64,000 nt of DNA from Chryseobacterium sp. POL2 (GTDB taxonomy: Bacteria > Bacteroidota > Bacteroidia > Flavobacteriales > Weeksellaceae): positions 3,100,001 through 3,164,000 of the forward strand of contig NZ_CP049298.1 in assembly GCF_011058315.1 (NCBI RefSeq). The letters run 5' to 3'. This document shows positions 17,046 through 25,183 of this stretch, one piece after another. Position 1 is the stretch's first letter; each line of letters opens with the position of its first letter. A program made the position numbers and the translations under genes. The notes below the pieces were generated by a model that worked only from the letters and a program-made list of their open reading frames with translations, made no database searches and was not told the origin of the DNA.

Positions 17046-18107
17046 ATGATAATTCAAAAGACAGAAAATTCTAAGCTAGCTACTTTTGATCCTAATAACT
17101 TTTCGTTCGGAGATACTTTCATAGATCACATGATTATTTGTGAATACGAAGACGGAAAATGGGGTGATGTTAAATTGGTTCCTTACGGACCACTTCCTTT
17201 TACACCAGCCATGATGGGGGTTAATTATGGACAAGCTTGTTTCGAAGGAATGAAAGCCTACAAAGATGAAAATGATGACGTATTTTTATTCCGTCCCGAG
17301 AAAAATTTTGAAAGAATTAATAAATCAGCTAAACGTTTAGCAATTCCAGAAATTCCAAGAGAGGCTTTTATAGATGGGCTTAATGCGTTGGTTGATGTTG
17401 ACAGAGCATGGATACCAAAAGGAGAAGGAACTTCTTTGTATCTTCGTCCAGTCGTTTTCGCTACAGAAGAAGTTTTGAAAGCGAGAGTATCTAACAAATA
17501 TATGTTTGCGATTGTTGCAACACCTGCAAAAAGTTATTATTCTGCACCAGTTTCTGTAAAAATATCGGATTACTATTCTCGTTCTGCTAACGGAGGAGTA
17601 GGATTTGCAAAAGCAGCAGGTAATTATGCTGCATCATTCTATCCAACACAATTGGCTATCGATGAAGGTTATGACCAAGTTATTTGGACAGATGACGCAA
17701 CCCACGAATATTTTGAAGAAAGTGGTACCATGAATGTTTTTGTACGCATTAATGATACCATCTATACACCTAGTACATCAGAAAAGATTCTGGACGGTGT
17801 GACCAGAGATAGCTTTATTCAATTGGCTAAAAATAAAGGAATTAATTTAGTTGTCGGCGATGTTAAAGTGGCAGATGTGGTTGCAGCGGCTAAAGATGGT
17901 AGCTTGAAAGAAGCTTGGGGCGTAGGTACTGCGGTAGTTACAACAAGATTTGAAGCTATCGGTTATGGTGATGAGAAATTTGTTTTGCCAACTTTGTCAG
18001 ATGACGAAAGCTTTGCTTACATTTTGAAAAAAGCTTTGGTAGACATTCAAACGAATAATGCGGAGGATATCTTCGGATGGAGAGTTAAGGTTGATAAAAA
18101 ATACTAG
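17046..18107 (+). CDS. ilvE: branched-chain amino acid aminotransferase
   Basis: 353-residue fold-type IV PLP enzyme, last step in Leu, Ile and Val synthesis. Typical features: YGPLPFTPAMMGVNYGQACFEG near residue 40-60 (shown in part), GTSLYLRPVVFATE near 120, the catalytic Lys in GVGFAKAAGNYAASF near 190, and the cofactor/substrate loop YFEESGTMNVFV near 223. Length matches the long, eukaryote-like BCAT form common in Bacteroidota. Strong promoter upstream and terminator downstream, so it seems to be transcribed alone, apart from other ilv genes. The leader is only about 20 bases and holds no peptide. Confidence 0.95.
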   Translation: MIIQKTENSKLATFDPNNFSFGDTFIDHMIICEYEDGKWGDVKLVPYGPLPFTPAMMGVNYGQACFEGMKAYKDENDDVFLFRPEKNFERINKSAKRLAIPEIPREAFIDGLNALVDVDRAWIPKGEGTSLYLRPVVFATEEVLKARVSNKYMFAIVATPAKSYYSAPVSVKISDYYSRSANGGVGFAKAAGNYAASFYPTQLAIDEGYDQVIWTDDATHEYFEESGTMNVFVRINDTIYTPSTSEKILDGVTRDSFIQLAKNKGINLVVGDVKVADVVAAAKDGSLKEAWGVGTAVVTTRFEAIGYGDEKFVLPTLSDDESFAYILKKALVDIQTNNAEDIFGWRVKVDKKY

Positions 18108-18127
18108 AACTTATCTTAAAATATCAT

Positions 18128-18153
18128 AAAGTCGACTTTTGTCGGCTTTTTTT
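18128..18153 (+). terminator. terminator after ilvE
   Basis: Stem AAAGTCGAC/GTCGGCTTT with one G-T pair, loop TTTT, then T7. Confidence 0.8.
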
Positions 18154-18207
18154 ATATCTGGAAATGGAAAGAAATGACTAATAATTTCTTATTTTCGCAA
18201 GATATTT

Positions 18208-18717
18208 ATGAAAAAAATAATTCTTTTAAGCATCGGCATGCTTAGCTCTTGTATCAAACAAAGTCCTATCTACGAAGCGACTTCCAACGAAGTATCGCAC
18301 GAAGAGATGGAAGCTTCCAAAACCAGAAACAAGAATCTAAATATTTTGGAACGACAGCAGATCCAACAATGGATTGATGCGCAAGATAAAAAATTCTATT
18401 CCATGGGAATGAATTATTGGGTAGATATCGAAAATCTAGCTTCAAACCATAAAAAAAATGATGGCGAAAAACTAAGTTACGAATATGACATCTACGATTT
18501 TGATATGGTGAAATTGTATGATAATGCCAAACAAATCAAAGATCAAGAGTTAGGGAAATTTGATGATCTTCGCCCAGTAGAGGATGCGGTACGCTATATG
18601 AAAAAAGGACAGGAAGCTACCTTGTTGGTGCCTTCTGCCTTAGGATTTGGATCTTACGGTGACAATGATAAGATTGCTAGCGACATGCCAATTATCATTA
18701 AAATAAGGACACTATAA
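18208..18717 (+). CDS. gldI: GldI-like FKBP-type peptidyl-prolyl isomerase lipoprotein
   Basis: 169 residues. Signal peptide with lipobox LSSC near residue 15, so a lipoprotein. The mature part keeps the GldI pattern: RNKNLNILERQQIQQWI near residue 45, YEYDIYDFD near 92, then the FKBP core end MKKGQEATLLVPSALGFGSYGDNDKI near 130-155 (given in part: KKGQEATLLVPSALGFG). GldI is a prolyl isomerase lipoprotein needed for gliding and T9SS in Flavobacterium johnsoniae. The FKBP domain is short and divergent, so activity is uncertain. It precedes a second isomerase lipoprotein by 12 bases, most likely an operon. Confidence 0.75.
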   Translation: MKKIILLSIGMLSSCIKQSPIYEATSNEVSHEEMEASKTRNKNLNILERQQIQQWIDAQDKKFYSMGMNYWVDIENLASNHKKNDGEKLSYEYDIYDFDMVKLYDNAKQIKDQELGKFDDLRPVEDAVRYMKKGQEATLLVPSALGFGSYGDNDKIASDMPIIIKIRTL

Positions 18718-18729
18718 TTAAAAATATAT

Positions 18730-19827
18730 ATGAAAAAACTACTATTTGTACCGATATTATTAACATTATTAAACTGTAAAACATTGGAAATAGACAAAGA
18801 AACTTACAACAGCCTTACAGATGGTTTATATGCTAAGATGCAAACTTCAAAAGGCGAAATGCTTGTTAAACTCGAAGACGAAAAAGCACCTGTAACAGTA
18901 GCTAACTTCGTAGGATTAGCAGAAGGCAAAATCCCTAACAAAGCGAAAGCAGACAAAGTACCTTTCTATGATGGGACAATATTCCACAGAGTCATCAAGG
19001 ATTTTATGATCCAAGGTGGCGACCCGAAAGGAACAGGAATGGGCGATCCAGGATACAAATTTGCTGATGAAAAAAATGACCTACAACATACAGGAAAAGG
19101 AATACTTTCTATGGCGAACTCTGGTCCTAATACCAATGGCTCTCAGTTCTTCATTACAGAAGTGGCTACACCTTGGTTAGACGGCAGACACACGATTTTT
19201 GGAAAAGTGGTAAAAGGCAACGAGGTTATCGACGCTATTGCAACGGTAGAAAAAGCTGCGAATGACAAACCAAAAGAAGATGTAGTTCTTCAGAAAGTTA
19301 CAATTTTTAGCAAAGGCGATCAGTACAAAAAATATGACGCGCTTAAAACTTTCGAAGAAGGTAAAGCGAAAATCGAAGAAAACAACAAAGCTTTCGAAGC
19401 CAAAGCAGAAGCAGAACGTCTTAAAAAACTTCAGGAATTTCAAGCTAACCAAGACAAATTGGTGAATGCTTTAAAGGCCGAAATGCAGTCAACAGCTTCT
19501 GGACTTTATTACAAAATCACAAAGAAAAACGAAGCTGGTAGCACACCAAAATCTGGAGATATCGTATCCGTACATTATGCTGGAAAGTTGGTGGACGGTG
19601 AGGAATTCGACAACTCTTTCAAAAGAGGCGAGCCTATCCAGATCCCGATTGGCGTAGGACAAGTTATCAAAGGTTGGGACGAAGGCATCCTACTTCTTAA
19701 AGAAGGCGAAACGGCAACACTGCTTATTCCGTCAAGCTTAGGATATGGCGAAAGAGGTGCTGGAGGCGTTATCCCGGCTAATGCCTGGTTGATTTTTGAT
19801 GTAGAATTGGTAAAAGTAGGAAGCTAA
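18730..19827 (+). CDS. cyclophilin-FKBP fusion peptidyl-prolyl isomerase lipoprotein
   Basis: 365 residues with lipobox LLNC (Cys at residue 16). Residues about 36-200 form a cyclophilin domain (TVANFVGLAEG, FYDGTIFHRVIKDFMIQGGD, NGSQFFIT). A charged helical linker follows (about 200-255, KAEAERLKKLQEFQANQ). Residues about 260-365 form an FKBP domain (SGDIVSVHYAGKLVDGEEFD, VIKGWDEGI, YGERGAGGVIPANAWLIFD). Both carry the usual active-site residues (FHRV, QGGD, FF in cyclophilin; Y, FD, W, Y in FKBP), so both are probably active, folding exported proteins in the periplasm. Such fusions exist in other Bacteroidota. Confidence 0.92.
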   Translation: MKKLLFVPILLTLLNCKTLEIDKETYNSLTDGLYAKMQTSKGEMLVKLEDEKAPVTVANFVGLAEGKIPNKAKADKVPFYDGTIFHRVIKDFMIQGGDPKGTGMGDPGYKFADEKNDLQHTGKGILSMANSGPNTNGSQFFITEVATPWLDGRHTIFGKVVKGNEVIDAIATVEKAANDKPKEDVVLQKVTIFSKGDQYKKYDALKTFEEGKAKIEENNKAFEAKAEAERLKKLQEFQANQDKLVNALKAEMQSTASGLYYKITKKNEAGSTPKSGDIVSVHYAGKLVDGEEFDNSFKRGEPIQIPIGVGQVIKGWDEGILLLKEGETATLLIPSSLGYGERGAGGVIPANAWLIFDVELVKVGS

Positions 19828-19852
19828 AACTTCTCACAATCAATTAATATAC

Positions 19853-19882
19853 AAAAGCTGTTTCTTCGGAGGCAGCTTTTTT
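19853..19882 (+). terminator. terminator with TTCG tetraloop after the isomerase pair
   Basis: 12-bp stem AAAAGCTGTTTC/GAGGCAGCTTTT closed by C(TTCG)G, followed by T6. A GC-rich repeat begins 1 base later. Confidence 0.85.
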
Positions 19883-19883
19883 A

Positions 19884-19994
19884 TTTGGGCGCCATTTCCG
19901 GCTGTCACTAGTCGCTGCGCCGCGCCTTGGCTATTGCCCGCGCCTGCGGCGCGAGCTCCGACAGGCCGTTCCATCCGGGGCGCACCAGCTTTGC
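19884..19994 (+). repeat. GC-rich intergenic repeat, copy A
   Basis: 111 bases from TTTGGGCGCC to CCAGCTTTGC, much richer in GC than its surroundings, directly after a terminator. It differs from copy C (38633-38743) at only two positions. It contains the palindrome GCGCC-GCGGCGC type segments and GAGCTCCGACAGG. No ORF of note. The gap from here to the DUF1015 gene holds only a minus-strand terminator. Confidence 0.9.
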
Positions 19995-20070
19995 ACATAA
20001 TACTAACGATACAAAATCGTACTTAAAAAAGCAAGTTTGGCATTTAGAAAGAACAATGGAAATGCATTAA

Positions 20071-20102
20071 AAAAGGGACAATAACCGAAGTTATTGTCCC
20101 TT
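20071..20102 (-). terminator. terminator of the serA-DUF1015 transcript
   Basis: Stem AAGGGACAATAAC/GTTATTGTCCCTT with loop CGAA; on the minus strand it is followed by T6. It may work in both directions. Confidence 0.8.
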
Positions 20103-20125
20103 ATTTATTTTGTATAAAGTAAAAT

Positions 20126-21370
20126 TTATTTCATATCATACATCATTAAGGCAGTGATTAGTTTTGGCTCGATGTAAGTACACTTTGGAGGCATTTTTAT
20201 TTTTTTATCAGATATTTTAATGAGATCTTGGAAGCTTACAGGATAAATGCCAAAGCCTACTTTATAAACCCCAGAATCTACCTTTTCTTTAATTTTTATA
20301 ATACTTTCTTTACAAGAATTTCCTTTGATATAGTCTGTTTTTTCGGCACGTTTTTCTTCAGTATCTAGCTTCAAAATTTTATCAAAAACATATTTTTCCA
20401 ATAGATAATGGTCCATATCGTTGTGTCCTTTTTCTTCCACGCGAATATCATGTTTCACATGGAGGCTGTAGAATTTGCCATCGAGATACATGCTAATATG
20501 GAATTTTTGCGAAGGATAGTAGATCTCGTCACCTTTTTCGTGTATTTGGAAATCTTTTGCTAAAGCTTCCAAGAGTTGCTCGGGGTTTAGCCCGTTTAAA
20601 TCTTTTAAAAGACGGTTGTAATCGTGGATTTTTATGGATTGGTTAGAAACAATAAAGCTGTATACAAAGTTAAAATGTTCTAATCCAGAATATTTTTTAT
20701 TCTTATCACGAAGGCGTTTGGCATGCTCGCCAACACTTCCGATTCTGTGGTGTCCATCTGCAATGTAGAAAGAATCAATAGGATCCAATACCTCTTTGAA
20801 CTGTTGAAGCTTCAGTCGGTTGTCTATTTTCCAGATTTTGTGTCTTACACCTTGATTGTCCAAATAGTTGATAATCGGCACATTTTTCTGTTCGTGCGAC
20901 ATGAGCAATTCTACTTTAGCATTGGCATTGTAAGTTAGCAATACGGGTTCTGCCTGTAGATGGACTTTGTCAAGATAATGCGCCATTTTCATTTTGCGCT
21001 CGGTGATGGTGGATTCGTGCTTTTTAATTTTTCCATTGAAAAAATCATCAACACTTACCAATCCCAAAAGACCTCTGAAGCTTGATTTATTTGGTAATAT
21101 TTGCTCGTAAAGATAATAGGAAGAATCGTCTTGTGTTAACTTTTTAGCTTCTAACATTTCCTCAAAATTGGTACGCACTTTTCTTAAGTTGCGATCAACA
21201 TCTTTGGATTTGCTAACCACGGCAGGTTTTATCATTTGGATATAAGAATCCTCGATATTGGCCTTGTCGTTGATTTCTTCCTGAGAAAAATTGTCTAAAG
21301 AAGGCGTTGGGAAAACATCCATAAGTTCAGGATGAGGTCTTACACCTTTGAAAGCTTTGAAAGTCGGCAT
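20126..21370 (-). CDS. DUF1015 family protein
   Basis: 414-residue cytoplasmic protein. The start MPTFKAFKGVRPHPE and the segment SFYIADGHHRIGSVGEHAKR near residue 215 are typical of DUF1015, a family of unknown function that often lies beside serA/serC. Its ATG overlaps the serA stop by one base (TAATG), so its translation is coupled to serA. The conserved DGHHR looks like the ParB/sulfiredoxin-type motif, which hints at a nucleotide- or serine-linked activity; that is only an inference from motif shape and location. Confidence 0.9.
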   Translation of the reverse strand: MPTFKAFKGVRPHPELMDVFPTPSLDNFSQEEINDKANIEDSYIQMIKPAVVSKSKDVDRNLRKVRTNFEEMLEAKKLTQDDSSYYLYEQILPNKSSFRGLLGLVSVDDFFNGKIKKHESTITERKMKMAHYLDKVHLQAEPVLLTYNANAKVELLMSHEQKNVPIINYLDNQGVRHKIWKIDNRLKLQQFKEVLDPIDSFYIADGHHRIGSVGEHAKRLRDKNKKYSGLEHFNFVYSFIVSNQSIKIHDYNRLLKDLNGLNPEQLLEALAKDFQIHEKGDEIYYPSQKFHISMYLDGKFYSLHVKHDIRVEEKGHNDMDHYLLEKYVFDKILKLDTEEKRAEKTDYIKGNSCKESIIKIKEKVDSGVYKVGFGIYPVSFQDLIKISDKKIKMPPKCTYIEPKLITALMMYDMK

Positions 21371-22329
21371 TATTCTAATTCCTTTTTGATGTTTATGATT
21401 TGCTCGGCAAGTTCTAGTCCTATTCTTTCTTGCGCATCTATTGTATTTCCTCCGATATGTGGGGATAATGACAATGCAGGATTCATTAATAGTGGTAACT
21501 CTGGCTGCGGTTCGTTTTCGAAAACATCCAAAGCAGCACCTGCTATTTTTCCATTTTCTATATAGTCTATAAGCGCTACTTCGTTGATAACACCACCACG
21601 AGCTGTATTGGCAATGAAAACACCATCTTTCATCATTTCCATTTCTGGCGCGTCGAGGATGTAAGCATTAAGTTTGCTCGTATTAATGCTTATAAAGTCG
21701 GCTTTTTGTAAGACATCTTCTAAAGTTACAGATTTTATTTGGAAAGTCAGACTTTGTCCATCGAAAAAGTGAAGTTCTATCTGTTCTGTTTTAGGTGTTC
21801 TGTTATAGGCGATAACCTTCATGCCTAGGCTGATTCCTATCTTGGCAACTTCAATTCCTATTTTTCCTAATCCTACTATGCCTAATGTTTTTCCTGATAG
21901 CTCAAAAGCTTTAGCAAATGATTTTTTGAGACTATCAAACTTGGTGTCACCTTCTAGTGGCATCAATCTATTAGACTCGTGCAGGTTGCGGGCTAAACCA
22001 AAGAAATGTGCAAAGACCAATTCTGCAACGGACTTGCAAGACGCCGTTGGTGTGTTGATGACGTAAAGACCCTTGTCTATTGCGTAGTCAACATCGATAT
22101 TGTCCATCCCAATACCGCCACGTCCAAGGATTTTCAGGCTAGGGCATTCGTCGATAAGTTCTGCACGAATTTGTGTAGCACTTCTTACCAAAAGAACATC
22201 TACTTGGTTGTCATTGATGAATTTTGCAAGATGTTCACGCGCTACTCTGTTTTCGAGTACGGTGATGCCAGCTTCGGTAAGTTTGTCAATTGCGGATTGG
22301 GAAATCCCGTCGTTTGCAAGAACTTTCAT
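21370..22329 (-). CDS. serA: D-3-phosphoglycerate dehydrogenase (short form)
   Basis: 319-residue NAD-dependent 2-hydroxyacid dehydrogenase, first step of serine synthesis. NAD site GIVGLGKIGIEVAK near residue 147; catalytic Arg in NTARGGVINE, Glu in DVFENEP and His in LSPHIGGNT. It ends soon after the catalytic core and lacks the ACT and ASB domains of long SerA, so the usual serine feedback site is missing. Place beside serC makes phosphoglycerate the likely substrate. A full promoter (22392-22421) lies upstream and DUF1015 is coupled downstream. Confidence 0.92.
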   Translation of the reverse strand: MKVLANDGISQSAIDKLTEAGITVLENRVAREHLAKFINDNQVDVLLVRSATQIRAELIDECPSLKILGRGGIGMDNIDVDYAIDKGLYVINTPTASCKSVAELVFAHFFGLARNLHESNRLMPLEGDTKFDSLKKSFAKAFELSGKTLGIVGLGKIGIEVAKIGISLGMKVIAYNRTPKTEQIELHFFDGQSLTFQIKSVTLEDVLQKADFISINTSKLNAYILDAPEMEMMKDGVFIANTARGGVINEVALIDYIENGKIAGAALDVFENEPQPELPLLMNPALSLSPHIGGNTIDAQERIGLELAEQIINIKKELE

Positions 22330-22391
22330 TGTTTAGGGTTTTATTAACGCTATCATGTTGATGCTAGCTGTTATTTAATTTTAAAATTGAA

Positions 22392-22421
22392 CAAAAATAC
22401 AAAAGTTTAAAAAACTGTCAA
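22392..22421 (-). promoter_or_regulatory. serA promoter
   Basis: On the minus strand: TTG (22421-22419), a 19-base gap, TATTTTTG (22399-22392). Together with the terminator after serC it makes serA-DUF1015 a transcript of its own. Confidence 0.65.
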
Positions 22422-22450
22422 AAATATTTTTGCAAATTCATTATTATCTA

Positions 22451-22487
22451 CAAAAACACCTTCTAATATTGAAAATAGAAGGCGTTT
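22451..22487 (-). terminator. terminator after serC
   Basis: On the minus strand AAACGCCTTCTA/TAGAAGGTGTTTT, then TTG; stem of about 12 bp with one G-T pair. Confidence 0.7.
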
Positions 22488-22508
22488 AATTATTATTTCT
22501 TCAAAGTA

Positions 22509-23567
22509 TTACGCGAAGTTTTTCATGACATCAACCAAAACTTGTACGCTTTCTATCGGCATCGCGTTATAGATGCTTGCGCGGTAACCTCCTAGACTTC
22601 TGTGTCCGTTTAGTCCACTGATTCCTGCTGCTTTCCAAGCTTCATCAAAAGCTTCTTTTTTACTTTCATCTGTTAATTTGAACGAAACATTCATTAACGA
22701 GCGATCTTCTTTTGCTGCATATCCTTCGAATAAAGGATTGCTGTCAATCTCGTCATACAGAAGTTTTGCTTTGGCTTCATTTTTTGTTTCAGCAGCAGCG
22801 ATGCCTCCGTTTTCTTCCAAATGTTTCAGCGTTAAATAGGAAACATATACTGCAAAAACTGGCGGCGTATTTAACATGGACTCTTTAGCAATGTGCAATC
22901 CTAAATCCATATAAGAAGGGAGATTACGTCCAGTTTTTCCTAAGATATCTTTCTTAACAACGACCAAGACAGCACCAGCTGGCCCCATGTTTTTTTGAGC
23001 GCCTGCGTAAATCAAATCAAATTTTGAAAAGTCTAACTGACGGCTAAAAATGTCAGACGACATGTCGCAAACCATCAATGTATCTACTTTCGGGAATTCT
23101 TTCATTTGTGTTCCGTAGATGGTATTGTTGGATGTGCAATGGAAATAATCGTAATCTGCGCCTACTTTATAGTCTTTCGGGATATAGCTGTAGTTGTCCT
23201 CTTTTGAAGAGGCTACAACATCAATATTGCCAATTTTTTTAGCTTCTTTTATCGCTCCTGCAGCCCAAGTTCCGGTATCGGTATAAGCTGCTTTTCCGTT
23301 TTCTGTAAGAAGGTTAAGTGGTGTCATCAAAAATTGGAGACTTGCGCCACCTTGCAGATAAAGCACTTCGTAATCGTCACCTAGATTCATCAAGCGTTTT
23401 ACGATGGCTCTGGCCTCGTCCATTACAGCAACAAATTCTTTACTTCGGTGAGAGATTTCTAGTATAGAAAGTCCCATGCCATTAAAGTCCAAAACCGCTT
23501 CCGAAGCTTTTTGAAAGACTTCTTGAGGAAGGATACTTGGTCCAGCACTGAAATTGTGTTTTTTCAT
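22509..23567 (-). CDS. serC: phosphoserine aminotransferase
   Basis: 352-residue class V PLP aminotransferase, second step of serine synthesis (3-phosphohydroxypyruvate plus glutamate to phosphoserine); SerC also serves pyridoxal phosphate synthesis in many bacteria. Start KKHNFSAGPSILPQEVF is the family signature; EISHRSKEF near residue 40; PLP Lys in YAGAQKNMGPAGAV near 195; C-terminal GHRSLGGYRASIYNA. It lies 35 bases after the ferredoxin gene, and serA follows after a terminator and a new promoter. Confidence 0.96.
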   Translation of the reverse strand: MKKHNFSAGPSILPQEVFQKASEAVLDFNGMGLSILEISHRSKEFVAVMDEARAIVKRLMNLGDDYEVLYLQGGASLQFLMTPLNLLTENGKAAYTDTGTWAAGAIKEAKKIGNIDVVASSKEDNYSYIPKDYKVGADYDYFHCTSNNTIYGTQMKEFPKVDTLMVCDMSSDIFSRQLDFSKFDLIYAGAQKNMGPAGAVLVVVKKDILGKTGRNLPSYMDLGLHIAKESMLNTPPVFAVYVSYLTLKHLEENGGIAAAETKNEAKAKLLYDEIDSNPLFEGYAAKEDRSLMNVSFKLTDESKKEAFDEAWKAAGISGLNGHRSLGGYRASIYNAMPIESVQVLVDVMKNFA

Positions 23568-23602
23568 TTTATTTTATTAGATTTTGGTGTTTTCTAACAA
23601 TG

Positions 23603-23953
23603 TTATTCGTTGTGTAAAAAAGCTTTTTTAGCCAATAAAGATTCTTCTGATTCTACATGATCATCATCTGGTACACAACAATCTACAGGACATACTGCCG
23701 CACATTGTGGCTCTTCATGGAAGCCTTTACATTCTGTACACTTATCCGAAACGATGAAATATATATCATCACTCACCGGTTCTTGTGGTGCATCTGCATC
23801 TACTGTTAATCCAGAGGTTAAAGTAACTCTACCCTGGAGTGCTGTTCCTTCGGATGCTTTCCAGTCTACTGCGCCTTCATAGATTGCGTTGTTTGGACAT
23901 TCTGGTTCACAAGCTCCGCAATTAATACATTCATCTGTTATTTTAATAGCCAT
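23603..23953 (-). CDS. 4Fe-4S dicluster ferredoxin
   Basis: 116-residue ferredoxin with two cluster motifs: CINCGACEPECP near residues 10-21, and CTECKGFHEEPQCAAVCPVDC near 73-93, where the second Cys to third Cys spacing is enlarged by an 8-residue loop, as in Azotobacter/Allochromatium-type 2[4Fe-4S] ferredoxins. An acidic insert separates the two halves. It carries electrons between redox enzymes; the partner is not evident. It is divergent from the LuxC-like reductase and upstream of serC. Confidence 0.93.
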   Translation of the reverse strand: MAIKITDECINCGACEPECPNNAIYEGAVDWKASEGTALQGRVTLTSGLTVDADAPQEPVSDDIYFIVSDKCTECKGFHEEPQCAAVCPVDCCVPDDDHVESEESLLAKKAFLHNE

Positions 23954-23968
23954 TGCTATATTATTTTA

Positions 23969-23986
23969 TAATTTTGTGCAAAATTA
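23969..23986. promoter_or_regulatory. palindromic face-to-face -7 boxes between ferredoxin and luxC-like genes
   Basis: TAATTTTG, TG, CAAAATTA: an exact TAnnTTTG on each strand, pointing at each other with a 2-base gap. Each box lies 26-28 bases before the start codon it faces (24005 plus, 23953 minus). Confidence 0.55.
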
Positions 23987-24004
23987 CGAAAAATAAGATA
24001 AGTA

Positions 24005-25039
24005 ATGATGAACAATGACAAAATTTATGGTCTGGCTAAAGTAGGCGAATTTTTATTTGATTTTTTAGCACAAGCACCTGATAATTATAATGCTACGCAA
24101 CAAAGTTTCGCAAACGTTCTTAAACAATCTAAGGTCGAAAATCCTTGGTTCGATGAGCCTAATATGCGCTTTGCGCTTAATACTTGGGCACAGTTGCTGA
24201 ATGTGGAAGCTATCAAAGCTTGGTTAGCAAAATACAGTTTTCAGAATTCTGGTAAAAAAGTCGGACTAATTTTGGCAGGAAATATCCCAATGGTTGGTTG
24301 GCATGATGTGATGTCGGTGATATTGTCAGACAATATTCCAATGATTAAATTGTCATCAAAAGATAGACTTGTCATTCCGTTTTTACTTAATTTATGGAAA
24401 GAATTTAGTAATGATTCTGTACAATACGAACTGGTAGAACGCCTAGAAAATTTTGATGCCGTTATTGCGACGGGAAGCAACAATACGGCACGTTACCTCG
24501 AATATTATTTTAAAGACAAATCTGCAATTATCCGAAAAAATAGAACAAGTCTTGCGGTTTTATCAGGTGATGAGACAGATGAAGAATTACAAAAATTAGC
24601 TGACGATATTTTTATTTATTATGGTTTGGGATGTCGCAATGTGACACGACTTTTAATTCCTGAAAATTTTAAATTGGATAGATTGTTTGAGAATTTTTTA
24701 AACTATCAAAACATCATCAATCATAACAAATACGCGAATAACTATGATTACAATCGCGCAGTTTATTTATTGAATCAAGATCAATTTTGGGATAACAATT
24801 TTGTAATGTTGAAGCAAGACGACAAACTATTTAGTCCACTTTCGGTTTTGCATTTTAGCCGTTACAAGACTTTGGAGGATATTAGCGATTTTATTAAAGA
24901 AAATGAAAACGAAATTCAGACGATTGTAACAAACATGGATTTGGAATTTGAAAGCATAAAACTAGGAATGGCACAACAACCAGCCCTTGATACCTACGCA
25001 GATAATGTCGATACAATGGCATTTTTGTGCGCATTATAA
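24005..25039 (+). CDS. acyl-CoA/acyl-ester reductase, LuxC family
   Basis: 344-residue protein of the LuxC acyl reductase family (aldehyde-dehydrogenase-like fold). Visible: VGLILAGNIPMVGWHD near residue 85 for the cofactor-side loop, IATGSNNTARYLEYYF near 157 and the catalytic Cys in YYGLGCRNVTRLL near 210. LuxC reduces fatty acyl groups to aldehydes in luminous bacteria; homologues in non-luminous Bacteroidota have no assigned substrate. No lux genes are nearby, so a light-producing role is not suggested. The ferredoxin gene is divergent and close. Confidence 0.85.
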   Translation: MMNNDKIYGLAKVGEFLFDFLAQAPDNYNATQQSFANVLKQSKVENPWFDEPNMRFALNTWAQLLNVEAIKAWLAKYSFQNSGKKVGLILAGNIPMVGWHDVMSVILSDNIPMIKLSSKDRLVIPFLLNLWKEFSNDSVQYELVERLENFDAVIATGSNNTARYLEYYFKDKSAIIRKNRTSLAVLSGDETDEELQKLADDIFIYYGLGCRNVTRLLIPENFKLDRLFENFLNYQNIINHNKYANNYDYNRAVYLLNQDQFWDNNFVMLKQDDKLFSPLSVLHFSRYKTLEDISDFIKENENEIQTIVTNMDLEFESIKLGMAQQPALDTYADNVDTMAFLCAL

Positions 25040-25143
25040 ATTCTTGTTTTAATAAATTTTTAAATTTCAGAATTAAATAAAACCCCTAATAATCGCGTTT
25101 AAATTGTGAGAATTTAATAGAAAAATACTTGTCCATTTTTCGG

Positions 25144-25174
25144 TTGTCAGCCTTTTCGTTCTTTTTTAATTTTG
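25144..25174 (+). promoter_or_regulatory. ada promoter
   Basis: TTG (25144-25146), a 20-base gap, TAATTTTG (25167-25174), 9 bases before the ATG. Ada often controls its own gene, so an Ada site may lie nearby, but I cannot identify one. Confidence 0.65.
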
Positions 25175-25183
25175 AAATAAAAA

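Noticed and set aside
24005-25039. Bioluminescence locus suggested by the LuxC-like reductase
   Set aside because: No luxA, luxB, luxD or luxE-like gene is nearby; the family is widespread in non-luminous Bacteroidota.
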